Made by a program: the position numbers and the translations under genes. A stretch of DNA of 43,397 nt from positions 1 through 43,397 of the forward strand of contig CAJPJR010000013.1 of assembly GCA_905369775.1 (NCBI GenBank). Reading direction: 5' to 3'. Shown piece by piece: positions 23,347 to 30,858 of the stretch. The notes beneath the pieces were generated by a model. The model did not search any database and was not told the DNA's origin. It was given only the letters and a program-made list of their open reading frames with translations. This DNA comes from Prevotellaceae bacterium UBA1746. GTDB lineage: Bacteria > Bacteroidota > Bacteroidia > Bacteroidales > Bacteroidaceae. The stretch's first letter is position 1, and each line of letters begins with the position of its first letter.

Positions 23347-24543
23347 ATGCCACACATATCCGAACGTGCGGTCGAAATGCCGCAATCTCCCATCCGCAAA
23401 CTCGCACCGCTCGCCGCTGCCGCGGAAAATCGTGGAATAAAGATCTATCATCTCAACATCGGACAGCCTGATTTGAAGACCCCCGAGGAAGGTTTGGACG
23501 TTTTGCGCCACTCTGGACGCGAGATTCTCGAATACTCTCCCTCACAAGGCTTTCTTTCTTATCGCCGCAAGCTGGTAGACTACTATAATCGCTACAATAT
23601 CCACCTCACTCCGGATGACATTATCGTCACCACGGGCGGTTCGGAAGCCGTGTTCTTTGCTTTCATGTCTTGCCTCAATCCGGGCGACGAAATCATCGTA
23701 CCCGAGCCGGCTTACGCCAACTATATGGCCTTTGCCATCTCGGCCGGAGCGCGCATCCGCACCGTTTCCACTACAATCGAAGAGGGCTTTTCACTGCCGA
23801 AAGTCGAAAAGTTTGAAGAACTCATCAACGATCGCACGCGCGCGATCCTGATTTGCAACCCCAACAACCCCACCGGCTACCTCTACACCCGCAGAGAGAT
23901 GAACCAAATCCGGGACTTGGTGAAGAAACACGACTTATATTTGTTCTCCGACGAAGTTTACCGCGAATTCATCTACACGGGTTCCCCCTACATCTCCGCA
24001 TGCCATCTTGAAGGCATCGAGCAAAACGTGATTCTCATCGACTCCGTGTCCAAACGTTACTCGGAATGCGGTATTCGCATCGGCGCACTGATCACAAAGA
24101 ACGAAGAAGTGCGCAGCGCCGTGATGAAGTTTTGCCAAGCTCGTCTCTCTCCTCCGCTGCTCGGCCAGCTGGTTGCCGAAGCCTCCATCGACACATCGGC
24201 CGATTACCTCCGAGAGATGTACGACGAATACGTAGAACGACGCAATTGCCTCATCGATGGGCTCAACAAAATCCCCGGGGTCTACAGCCCCATCCCCATG
24301 GGCGCCTTCTACACCATGGCTCGCCTCCCCATTGACGACGCGGAACGGTTCTGCGCTTGGTGTCTGGAAGAGTTCTCCTACGAGAACGAAACGGTGATGA
24401 TGGCACCGGGAGCAGGTTTCTACACCACTCCGGGGGCCGGCCACAACGAAGTGCGCATTGCCTACGTGCTCAACAAGCACGATCTCGAACGCGCACTCTT
24501 CTTGTTGGCGCGCGCCCTGGAGGCCTACCCGGGACATCTCTAA
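23347..24543 (+). CDS. Class I PLP-dependent aminotransferase
   Basis: A 398-aa fold-type I aminotransferase of the aspartate aminotransferase superfamily. PLP-site residues visible are the NPNNPTG loop with Asn174, Asp202 in LFSDEVYREF, and the Schiff-base lysine Lys236 in IDSVSKRYSECGIRIG. The N-terminal HLNIGQPDLKTPE element and a C-terminal arginine in NEVRIAYVLNKHDL (binding the substrate carboxylate) are also present. The context SVSKRYSECGIRIG is typical of a Bacteroidota group whose substrate is not established, so I give no gene name. It lies in a compact run with the pseudouridine synthase upstream and the permease gene 73 nt downstream. Confidence 0.9.
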   Translation: MPHISERAVEMPQSPIRKLAPLAAAAENRGIKIYHLNIGQPDLKTPEEGLDVLRHSGREILEYSPSQGFLSYRRKLVDYYNRYNIHLTPDDIIVTTGGSEAVFFAFMSCLNPGDEIIVPEPAYANYMAFAISAGARIRTVSTTIEEGFSLPKVEKFEELINDRTRAILICNPNNPTGYLYTRREMNQIRDLVKKHDLYLFSDEVYREFIYTGSPYISACHLEGIEQNVILIDSVSKRYSECGIRIGALITKNEEVRSAVMKFCQARLSPPLLGQLVAEASIDTSADYLREMYDEYVERRNCLIDGLNKIPGVYSPIPMGAFYTMARLPIDDAERFCAWCLEEFSYENETVMMAPGAGFYTTPGAGHNEVRIAYVLNKHDLERALFLLARALEAYPGHL

Positions 24544-24616
24544 TTCCCACCTCAACCACAGCTCACCATCGCGTGCCGCCTCGCCACGTATTCCATTTTT
24601 TCAGGCCTACACTCGG

Positions 24617-25864
24617 ATGAAATTCTCTTTTTTCGTAGCTCGCCGTTTTTTCAAGAGCATGGGCACCGACAAAACCCGCGCCTCACGCCTGACCGTCACG
24701 ATAGCCACGGCCGGTGTGGCCGTCGGATTGGCGGTTATGCTGTTGACGGTGTGCATCATTCTCGGTTTCAAGTCGGAAATCACCAAGAAGGTTGAAGGCT
24801 TCGGAGGGCACATCGAGATACTTGACTTTGCCACTTTCGCCGCCCCCGATGCTCACCCAGTCTCCGCCGACCCAGCTCTACTAAACACCCTGCGCCGGCT
24901 TCCCAACGTGAAGAACGTGATGCCCACAGCGCAAAAAATGGGCATACTGAAGACCGCCGATGACTATCAAGCCATCACGCTCAAAGGACTTCCGAAAGAT
25001 GCCGACACTTCGGCCTTGGCTTCATCGCTGGTCGAAGGCCGCCTCCCGGCATTCGGCGCCGAGTCGTCCAACGATCTGCTCATCTCGCGCAAACAAGCCA
25101 ATGATCTCAACTTGAAAGTAGGTGATCGCGTTTTTGCCTACTTCTTCGAAGAGAACATTCGCATGCGCCGCTTCAAAGTTTGCGGCATCTACAGTTCGAA
25201 CATGGCGATTTTCGACAAGACCTACGCCATGACGCCCCTCTCCACAGTGCGCAAGCTCAACAATTGGGAAGGCGACGAAGCTTCTGTGGTGGAAATCCGA
25301 CTCAATCGGCTTGCCGATACGACAAGTGTGATGCCCCTCGTGCGAAACCTCTGCCAACAGCAGAATCAAGCCCACAGCAATCGCCACGCCAACGCGATCT
25401 CAATCACCGACCTCTATGCGCAGATTTTTTCGTGGCTCAGCCTGCTCGACTTCAACATGGTGGTGATTCTTGTCATCATGCTTTGCATCTCCGGCTTCAC
25501 GATGGTGAGCGGTTTGCTCATCCTTGTGCTCGAGCGCACCCAAACTATTGGTCTGCTCAAGGCACTCGGTGCGACCAACAGCAGCGTGCGGCGCATTTTC
25601 CTCAACTTCGCCGTCTTCATTACGCTGCGGGGCTTGCTCATCGGCGACATACTTGCGCTCGGCATAGCCTTCGCTCAAAAACAATGGGGCCTGCTCCGGC
25701 TCGACCCCGCCACTTATTATCTCGAAACCGTCCCGTTGGAAATCAATTGGCTCGTCATTCTTCTCGTCAATGTCGGCACTTTGCTTGCCACCATCCTCGC
25801 CCTTGTCGGTCCGAGTTATGTTGTCTCGCGCATTCAACCGGCGAAGGCTATAAGATTTGAATGA
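24617..25864 (+). CDS. LolC/LolE-type ABC transporter permease
   Basis: A 415-aa inner-membrane permease of the MacB/FtsX superfamily, closest in form to LolC/LolE. These work with the ATPase LolD to release lipoproteins from the inner membrane. It has one membrane helix near residues 24-47, a large periplasmic domain (about 50-270), then three C-terminal helices (about 278-303, 330-352, 375-398). The N-terminus ARRFFKSMGTDKTRASRLTVTIATAGVAVG and the ERTQTIGLLKALGATNSSVRRIF cytoplasmic loop (ALGATNSSVRRIF) are family hallmarks. I start at ATG 24617; the frame is open further upstream but overlaps the aminotransferase gene. No LolD-like ATPase is adjacent. Confidence 0.9.
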   Translation: MKFSFFVARRFFKSMGTDKTRASRLTVTIATAGVAVGLAVMLLTVCIILGFKSEITKKVEGFGGHIEILDFATFAAPDAHPVSADPALLNTLRRLPNVKNVMPTAQKMGILKTADDYQAITLKGLPKDADTSALASSLVEGRLPAFGAESSNDLLISRKQANDLNLKVGDRVFAYFFEENIRMRRFKVCGIYSSNMAIFDKTYAMTPLSTVRKLNNWEGDEASVVEIRLNRLADTTSVMPLVRNLCQQQNQAHSNRHANAISITDLYAQIFSWLSLLDFNMVVILVIMLCISGFTMVSGLLILVLERTQTIGLLKALGATNSSVRRIFLNFAVFITLRGLLIGDILALGIAFAQKQWGLLRLDPATYYLETVPLEINWLVILLVNVGTLLATILALVGPSYVVSRIQPAKAIRFE

Positions 25865-25868
25865 GCAT

Positions 25869-25899
25869 TTGGCCAACCGGATAGTTTTTTCTATCTTTG
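25869..25899 (+). promoter_or_regulatory. Bacteroidota-type promoter for tRNA-Pro
   Basis: TTG at 25869-25871 and TATCTTTG at 25892-25899 are spaced by 20 nt, matching the consensus. Transcription would start near 25906, about 15 nt before the mature tRNA. Confidence 0.8.
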
Positions 25900-25920
25900 C
25901 ACGCGGAAAATCAGATTCCG

Positions 25921-25993
25921 CGGGGCGTAGCGCAGTTGGTAGCGCACCTGGTTTGGGACCAGGGGGTCGCAGGTTCGAATCCTGTCGCCCCGA
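25921..25993 (+). tRNA. tRNA-Pro (anticodon UGG)
   Basis: A 73-nt cloverleaf. Acceptor stem cggggcg (25921-25927) pairs perfectly with cgccccg (25986-25992), with discriminator A at 25993. The anticodon stem is cctgg/ccagg, with loop tttggga giving anticodon TGG. The T-arm contains ggttcgaatcc. CCA is not encoded. It has its own promoter and terminator, so it is a single-gene unit. Confidence 0.96.
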
Positions 25994-25999
25994 CTCCAC

Positions 26000-26031
26000 A
26001 AGGCGTTCGAGCTAACTCGAACGCCTTTTTT
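26000..26031 (+). terminator. Rho-independent terminator after tRNA-Pro
   Basis: A 12-bp stem, aaggcgttcgag (26000-26011) with ctcgaacgcctt (26016-26027), has a 4-nt loop and six Ts (26026-26031). Confidence 0.92.
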
Positions 26032-26442
26032 GGCTCCCAACGCGCTCTCCCCTCCTTCGGTTGTTCGTCCCCACCCTGTCGCAAAACGAAAGTCTCCTAT
26101 CGCACTGCCGCCAATGCCTCCAAAGGTGCGCTCAATAGTAGACTTTTCACTCGCTCTCCACATCTTACGTCCTCACTTTTCCAAGATGCAGCCCACGCTT
26201 TACAGCAGTTCCACGCTCCCTTTCGCAGTAACGACAAAAAGTTGGGAGCTCTCGACTGAAATCCCCCAACTTTCTGCCCGAACACGGGAAGGAAACGTAG
26301 CCACCGCGCTTCGGAGTAATCGTCAGCACACCTTCTCGTGAACTTGCCCCCAAACGTTATCTCCAACTACAGCACTCCCTTCTGCTGCGTGCCACACAAT
26401 CCTTACCTCAAGGAGCGGAATGTTATTTTCACGGCAAAAAGA
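26032..26442. other. Intergenic region between tRNA-Pro and the GH84 gene
   Basis: About 400 bases with no supported gene. One hairpin is present: aaagttggg (26238-26246) pairs with cccaacttt (26265-26273) across an 18-nt loop, without a T-tract. Short frames exist on both strands but have no start context, conserved motif or neighbour that would support them. Confidence 0.45.
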
Positions 26443-26481
26443 AACCCTCATGATGAGCCTAAACATCTCACCATGAGGGTT
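26443..26481 (-). terminator. Terminator for the GH84 gene
   Basis: aaccctcatg (26443-26452) pairs with catgagggtt (26472-26481), a 10-bp stem. Read on the minus strand it follows the GH84 stop by 27 nt and is followed by ttctttttg. Confidence 0.8.
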
Positions 26482-26508
26482 CTTCTTTGTACCTTGTGCA
26501 GGTTCACG

Positions 26509-29500
26509 TCAATAGAGCGTGATCTTGCGCCCTGCCACAACATAAATTCCCGGACGCAAGCCGGTCGTATTGCCGTCGCGGCGCAGCAGTTTACCGTTAA
26601 GGTCGTAGATCTCGAGTGCCTTACCCGTCTCTCTGTCGGCTTGAACGGATTTCAGCGCCGTAGGTTCGACGCGTCGGACCGTCGGATCGGTGACAGACAC
26701 CATTTGGTAAACGGCCGGAACCTGTTGTCCCGCCCAACGTAACCGGAGCGCCGTAGCCTCAGGCATTTGTGCGGCAGCTACTCGCGTCAAGGCCAAACTC
26801 AGCTGTCCGATCGACTGCCATGTTTTGCCGTCGGCCGTCCATTCCAACTCAGGCTTCTCCGCTGCCGTCCAGACAGCGGGATTCCAATAGATGTCCACGG
26901 CCTTCAACTCGGCAAGCGTACGGATTTCGTAACGAAGTTCTCCACCGCCGGCCTGTGTGAGGGCATTGTATCCCTTGCCGTCGGTCACTTCCGGATGCGC
27001 CTTGCCTCTGCCGTCCACCACCGCCGGGGCATACTGTGCGGCTTGGTACAGGGTGTTCACTTGCACATCGTACAAACGCAACCACTTGTTGCCAATCGGC
27101 GAACTGACCGTGAGGCGCACTTGATTGGCTCCGGGCACATCGCCTTCGAAGTCGACATAGCGCACTTGATCGGCGTAGGGTTTGCTTTGCGCCATACCGC
27201 CTGCGCGTGCCACACTGCCGGCCACATGAAGCTGCTTCCAGACTGTGCCGTCGACACTGGCCTCGACTGTGCCGGCCTGCAGCTGATCGCCGTTTTTGGT
27301 TCCGAAATAGATGCGCACATCCTTCACGTCCGTCGGCTTTTGCAGGTGCACCACATAGCGATCATCCTTCATTTGGTTGCGCTTGCCGGCAAAGAAGGTC
27401 GACGGGTCCCCGTCAATCAGTGCGCGCTTGCCCAGCTGATTGTTGGTGGCTTCGCCCACTTCGTCCGTAGGCACATCGACAGCGCTGAGTGTCGGCAACT
27501 GCGGGAGAAGAACACTGAAATTGCTGCGTGTGAGCGTCAGTGTGCGTGTCTCTGGTTGGTTGTTGATCAGCACCACGTACTTCATTTTCTTACCTTCCGG
27601 CCAAGTCGTGCTGCGCATGCGGTTCCAATTCTTTCCGTCTTCGCTCCACTGCACAGCCCATTCGCTCAACAGTGTGGCATCAATCCGCATTTCAGCCGGC
27701 GTGAAGGGTTCGGCAAAGGTCAGTCCGACAAAATCGCCGGACGGCACGGACACATGCACTCCGTTGAAGTAAGTTTCGCCGTTTTGCTGCACTACTCTCG
27801 GCGAAACACCCGAGACACTGCTCACGGCCTGGACCGATTCAGCCCCTTTGCCGAAGGGTTGTCGACCCAATCCGTTCTCACGGAGATAATTCATGAAAGG
27901 ATAGAAATACTTCTGCGACGGTTGGCTCTGGCGCTGGCTCACACTGATACCACTTCCCAAACCTTCGAGGGCATAGGCCGTGTAATCGGTGTTGACATCA
28001 AGGTCTGCCATGCGATCCAACTGCTTCACGTATTCTTCCCACCGCACTTCGGGTTCGTTGCTTTCGGCCACCTCAACCATTTGCCCCGCAATGCGCAACA
28101 TGGCATGCAATTTCAAGAGCCAAGGGGCAAGATCGTTGTACAACAAGCGCTCATTTTCGACAGACGAATCCTTCAGTCGCAACATCGTTTCGGCGGCTGG
28201 CAACAACCGTTCGACCAATTGTTTCATTTTGTCGGTTTTTCCCGACTTGAAACGCGCAATGGCCTGCTGCATGTCTTCGGCATCGTTCCACCGGAGATAA
28301 GGAATGATCGTCTTGTAGGCTTGCTGCTGTTCGGGGCTGCTGAGGATTCGGCTGAAGCTGGCATTCCACGACTTCATATTGTCGAAAGCCGCGTTGTTCC
28401 ACGCATAGTCAGCAACCGAAAAGAGTGCCGTCTTCGCCACTTCGCCCTCTTGCATGGGATTCGACACGATGCCCAGTCCATGTTCGAGCTGTTTGGGCAT
28501 CTTGGCGTTGTTGTCCACCGCCGGCATCTCAAAGAAGTTGTAGTACATGTCCGAGGGATAAATCTGTCCGTCGGCGTTGTCATTGCACGGATAGTTCCAC
28601 CACCAGGCTGCGGGCCGCTGCAATTCCTTGCGCACCACATCGAGATCGTTGCTGTTGGGGACAGTCCACACGCCCCATCCCGTGATGTAGATGGTGATCT
28701 TGTCCGGCGTTTTCGAAAGCGCATTGTAGAAGCGCTTGCGGTCGGCCTCTCCCACCCAACTCAAGGTGTAGACTTGCGGCACAAAGTGCAGCGGACGCAC
28801 TCGTGCTTCGGGACTCGCCGAGGCGTTGTTCCACTTTTTGTCGATCGCGGCTTGCAATGCTGTGAGGTGATCGGCATTGGTTTTGCAATCTGCCTCCGAC
28901 TTGGGCACACCGACATCGTCGACAAAAACGGCAAACTGCCGCACTCCGAGTTCGTACATGCGCGAGTACTTGTTCATGATGCGGTTCACCACATTGGCAT
29001 CGCCCACAAAACTATTGCCCGGGTGGATGGCCCAAATGAAATTGACCTTTGTGTCTTGCGAAGTCTTTGCGATGTCGCGAATCATACCCTGCGTGAGCAA
29101 GCCGTTTTTCACCTGTTGCGGTGTCAACGTCGCAGGATATGGTGCCTCCCACTTCTGCGAATGATAGACATCAGACTTGGCTCCATACATGTAGGTGTTC
29201 ATTTTCATGCGCATCATGAAGCGCATGAGGTCTTTCTTCACCGCAACACTGTAGGGATAACCGTAATATCCCTCCACGAGTCCACGACTTTGCTGATCGG
29301 CGTAGTCATAGAGCTTCACTTCGGGGAGATGGTCGGTGCCGTGTTCGATCATTTGTTCCAACGAGGCCAAGGCAAAAAAAGCGGCATCGGAATTTTCGCC
29401 GACAATCACGATCTCCGCGCTGCCGTTTCTGTCGGACAGCGACAGGAGATGTCGATCGAATTTGCCGGTTTTAGTGAGGGCTGTGCGGTCGAGCGCGAGG

Positions 29501-29814
29501 GCAGTTGCTCGCTGGTCGGCTGCTCCGCCGCTGCCATTCACGCCGATGTACATCACGGAGCCGGTGGCCGGTGCCTCTTGCGCGAAAGTGCAATCGAGAC
29601 CGGCCTCTTTCAGCACCTGCTCAGCTCGACGGCGTGTGGCTGCATCAATGGCTTCTTCGCACACCACGGTGACGGATTTCGAGAAACTCACCAATCCGCT
29701 CCCCACAACTTGGCGTTGCGGCACCGGATAGATCTCATAGTTTTTTTGCGCGTAGGCTCCTCCCGTACCGGAAAGCACAGCTGCAAAAAGTAAAGAGGAT
29801 AGTATTTGCTTCAT
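26509..29814 (-). CDS. Secreted GH84 beta-N-acetylglucosaminidase with C-terminal sorting-type domain
   Basis: A 1101-aa exported glycosidase that removes terminal beta-N-acetylglucosamine from glycans (family GH84, including bacterial O-GlcNAcase-like enzymes). Signal peptide at residues 1-22 (start ATG at 29814; a longer frame lacks a signal at its start). The N-terminal domain (about 25-170) is followed by the catalytic barrel, with RGLVEGYYG near residue 177, KMNTYMYGAKSD, and the catalytic pair Asp299-Asp300 in VFVDDVGVP. Further on lie about two F5/8-type carbohydrate-binding modules (one near 800-930). The last 50 residues (LEIYDLNGKLLRRDG, LRPGIYVVAGRK) resemble the type A C-terminal domain of type IX secretion cargo. 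Likely target is host mucin or glycoprotein glycans. Confidence 0.9.
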   Translation of the reverse strand: MKQILSSLLFAAVLSGTGGAYAQKNYEIYPVPQRQVVGSGLVSFSKSVTVVCEEAIDAATRRRAEQVLKEAGLDCTFAQEAPATGSVMYIGVNGSGGAADQRATALALDRTALTKTGKFDRHLLSLSDRNGSAEIVIVGENSDAAFFALASLEQMIEHGTDHLPEVKLYDYADQQSRGLVEGYYGYPYSVAVKKDLMRFMMRMKMNTYMYGAKSDVYHSQKWEAPYPATLTPQQVKNGLLTQGMIRDIAKTSQDTKVNFIWAIHPGNSFVGDANVVNRIMNKYSRMYELGVRQFAVFVDDVGVPKSEADCKTNADHLTALQAAIDKKWNNASASPEARVRPLHFVPQVYTLSWVGEADRKRFYNALSKTPDKITIYITGWGVWTVPNSNDLDVVRKELQRPAAWWWNYPCNDNADGQIYPSDMYYNFFEMPAVDNNAKMPKQLEHGLGIVSNPMQEGEVAKTALFSVADYAWNNAAFDNMKSWNASFSRILSSPEQQQAYKTIIPYLRWNDAEDMQQAIARFKSGKTDKMKQLVERLLPAAETMLRLKDSSVENERLLYNDLAPWLLKLHAMLRIAGQMVEVAESNEPEVRWEEYVKQLDRMADLDVNTDYTAYALEGLGSGISVSQRQSQPSQKYFYPFMNYLRENGLGRQPFGKGAESVQAVSSVSGVSPRVVQQNGETYFNGVHVSVPSGDFVGLTFAEPFTPAEMRIDATLLSEWAVQWSEDGKNWNRMRSTTWPEGKKMKYVVLINNQPETRTLTLTRSNFSVLLPQLPTLSAVDVPTDEVGEATNNQLGKRALIDGDPSTFFAGKRNQMKDDRYVVHLQKPTDVKDVRIYFGTKNGDQLQAGTVEASVDGTVWKQLHVAGSVARAGGMAQSKPYADQVRYVDFEGDVPGANQVRLTVSSPIGNKWLRLYDVQVNTLYQAAQYAPAVVDGRGKAHPEVTDGKGYNALTQAGGGELRYEIRTLAELKAVDIYWNPAVWTAAEKPELEWTADGKTWQSIGQLSLALTRVAAAQMPEATALRLRWAGQQVPAVYQMVSVTDPTVRRVEPTALKSVQADRETGKALEIYDLNGKLLRRDGNTTGLRPGIYVVAGRKITLY

Positions 29815-29874
29815 GTAGACTTGGAAAAATGACACAAAGGAGAGGCTTGATGATGAAAATGGCAAGCCTTTCCG

Positions 29875-29882
29875 CGAAGATA
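29875..29882 (-). promoter_or_regulatory. Possible -7 element for the GH84 gene
   Basis: On the minus strand it reads TATCTTCG, identical to the element before the Tyr/Gly-rich gene, 60 nt before the start codon. The -33 region has CTG rather than TTG at the right distance. Confidence 0.4.
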
Positions 29883-29947
29883 CGACAAAAGTGTTAACTT
29901 CAGGAGAAAAATGGGGAGATTTTGCCCATTCCACTTTCAAACGAAAC

Positions 29948-29981
29948 AAAAAAAACGACCCTCCCTGTACGGGAGAGCCGT
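29948..29981 (-). terminator. Terminator after the YebC-family gene
   Basis: Read on the minus strand, acggctctccc pairs with gggagggtcgt (two G-U pairs and one mismatch), followed by eight Ts (A-run at 29948-29955 on the plus strand). It lies 36 nt past the YebC stop. Confidence 0.8.
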
Positions 29982-30016
29982 CTTATCTCAATTATAACAG
30001 GCTAATTAGCCGACTT

Positions 30017-30748
30017 TTAGGCCTCTTCGGGCTTCATGTTGGTGTAAACGTTCTGAACGTCGTCAAAATCTTCCAGTCGTTCGATCATCTTATCGATGGT
30101 TTCACGCTGTTCTGCGGTCACCTCTTTCAGATCGTTGGGGATGTAGGTGAACTCTGCACTGACGATTTCGAATCCCTCTGCTTCCAGGTGCTTTTGAATC
30201 TCGCTGAACGACTTGGGATCACCGTAGATCGTGATGCTTTCTTCCTCGTCGTCTTCGTCGAACTCGTCTTCCACCCCATAATCAATGAGATCCAAGATGA
30301 GTTCCTCCATGTCGAGCCCGTCTTTCTTCTTGAAGGCGAACACACACTTGTGGTCAAAAAGGAATGCCAACGAGCCCATCGTGCCAAGGTTGCCGTTGAA
30401 CTTGTTGAAGACTGAACGGACATCGCCGACGGTACGCGTGGGATTGTCGGTGAGTGTATCCACGAAAATGGCTACACCATGGGGGCCGTATCCCTCATAG
30501 GTCATTGTTTTGTACTCGCTCTGGTCCTTACCCATTGCGTTTTTGATGGCACGCTCAATATTGTCCTTGGGCATGTTCTCACGCTTGGCCGTTGCAATGA
30601 TGGCACGCAACGTGGGGTTGGTTTCGGGCTCGGGACCGCCGGCCTTCACAGCCACAGCGATTTGCTTGCCGATCTTGGTAAATGTACGGGCCATGTGCCC
30701 CCACCGCTTCAGTTTGGCGGCTTTTCGATATTCAAATGCTCTTCCCAT
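30017..30748 (-). CDS. YebC/PmpR-family regulator (TACO1 family)
   Basis: A 243-aa member of the YebC family. Proteins of this family are known as transcription regulators in some bacteria; others are associated with ribosomes and help translation of proline-rich stretches. The N-terminus MGRAFEYRKAAKLKRWGHMA and the KENMPKDNIERAIKNA-like element (RENMPKDNIERAIKNA) are the Bacteroidota form of the family. An acidic stretch (EDEFDEDDEEES) is present near residue 165, and the C-terminal domain follows. It lies 110 nt downstream of pheT on the same strand and ends with a terminator, so it may share the pheT transcript. Which of the family's roles applies is not decidable here. Confidence 0.92.
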   Translation of the reverse strand: MGRAFEYRKAAKLKRWGHMARTFTKIGKQIAVAVKAGGPEPETNPTLRAIIATAKRENMPKDNIERAIKNAMGKDQSEYKTMTYEGYGPHGVAIFVDTLTDNPTRTVGDVRSVFNKFNGNLGTMGSLAFLFDHKCVFAFKKKDGLDMEELILDLIDYGVEDEFDEDDEEESITIYGDPKSFSEIQKHLEAEGFEIVSAEFTYIPNDLKEVTAEQRETIDKMIERLEDFDDVQNVYTNMKPEEA

Positions 30749-30858
30749 AGGAATGTTGGATAGAAAGTTTCTGTTATTGGAGAGAACTCGGCCTCAATGA
30801 GCAACACTTTATCGGCAGCTGCACAAATCCGACGAGATTCCCCGTGATGGAAGGACGC

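Noticed and set aside
26767..29793. Very long open frame on the plus strand (about 1000 codons) opposite the GH84 gene
   Set aside because: It is rich in His, Arg and Leu without any domain, and the minus-strand frame has clear signal peptide, catalytic pair and binding modules. It is a by-product of codon use.
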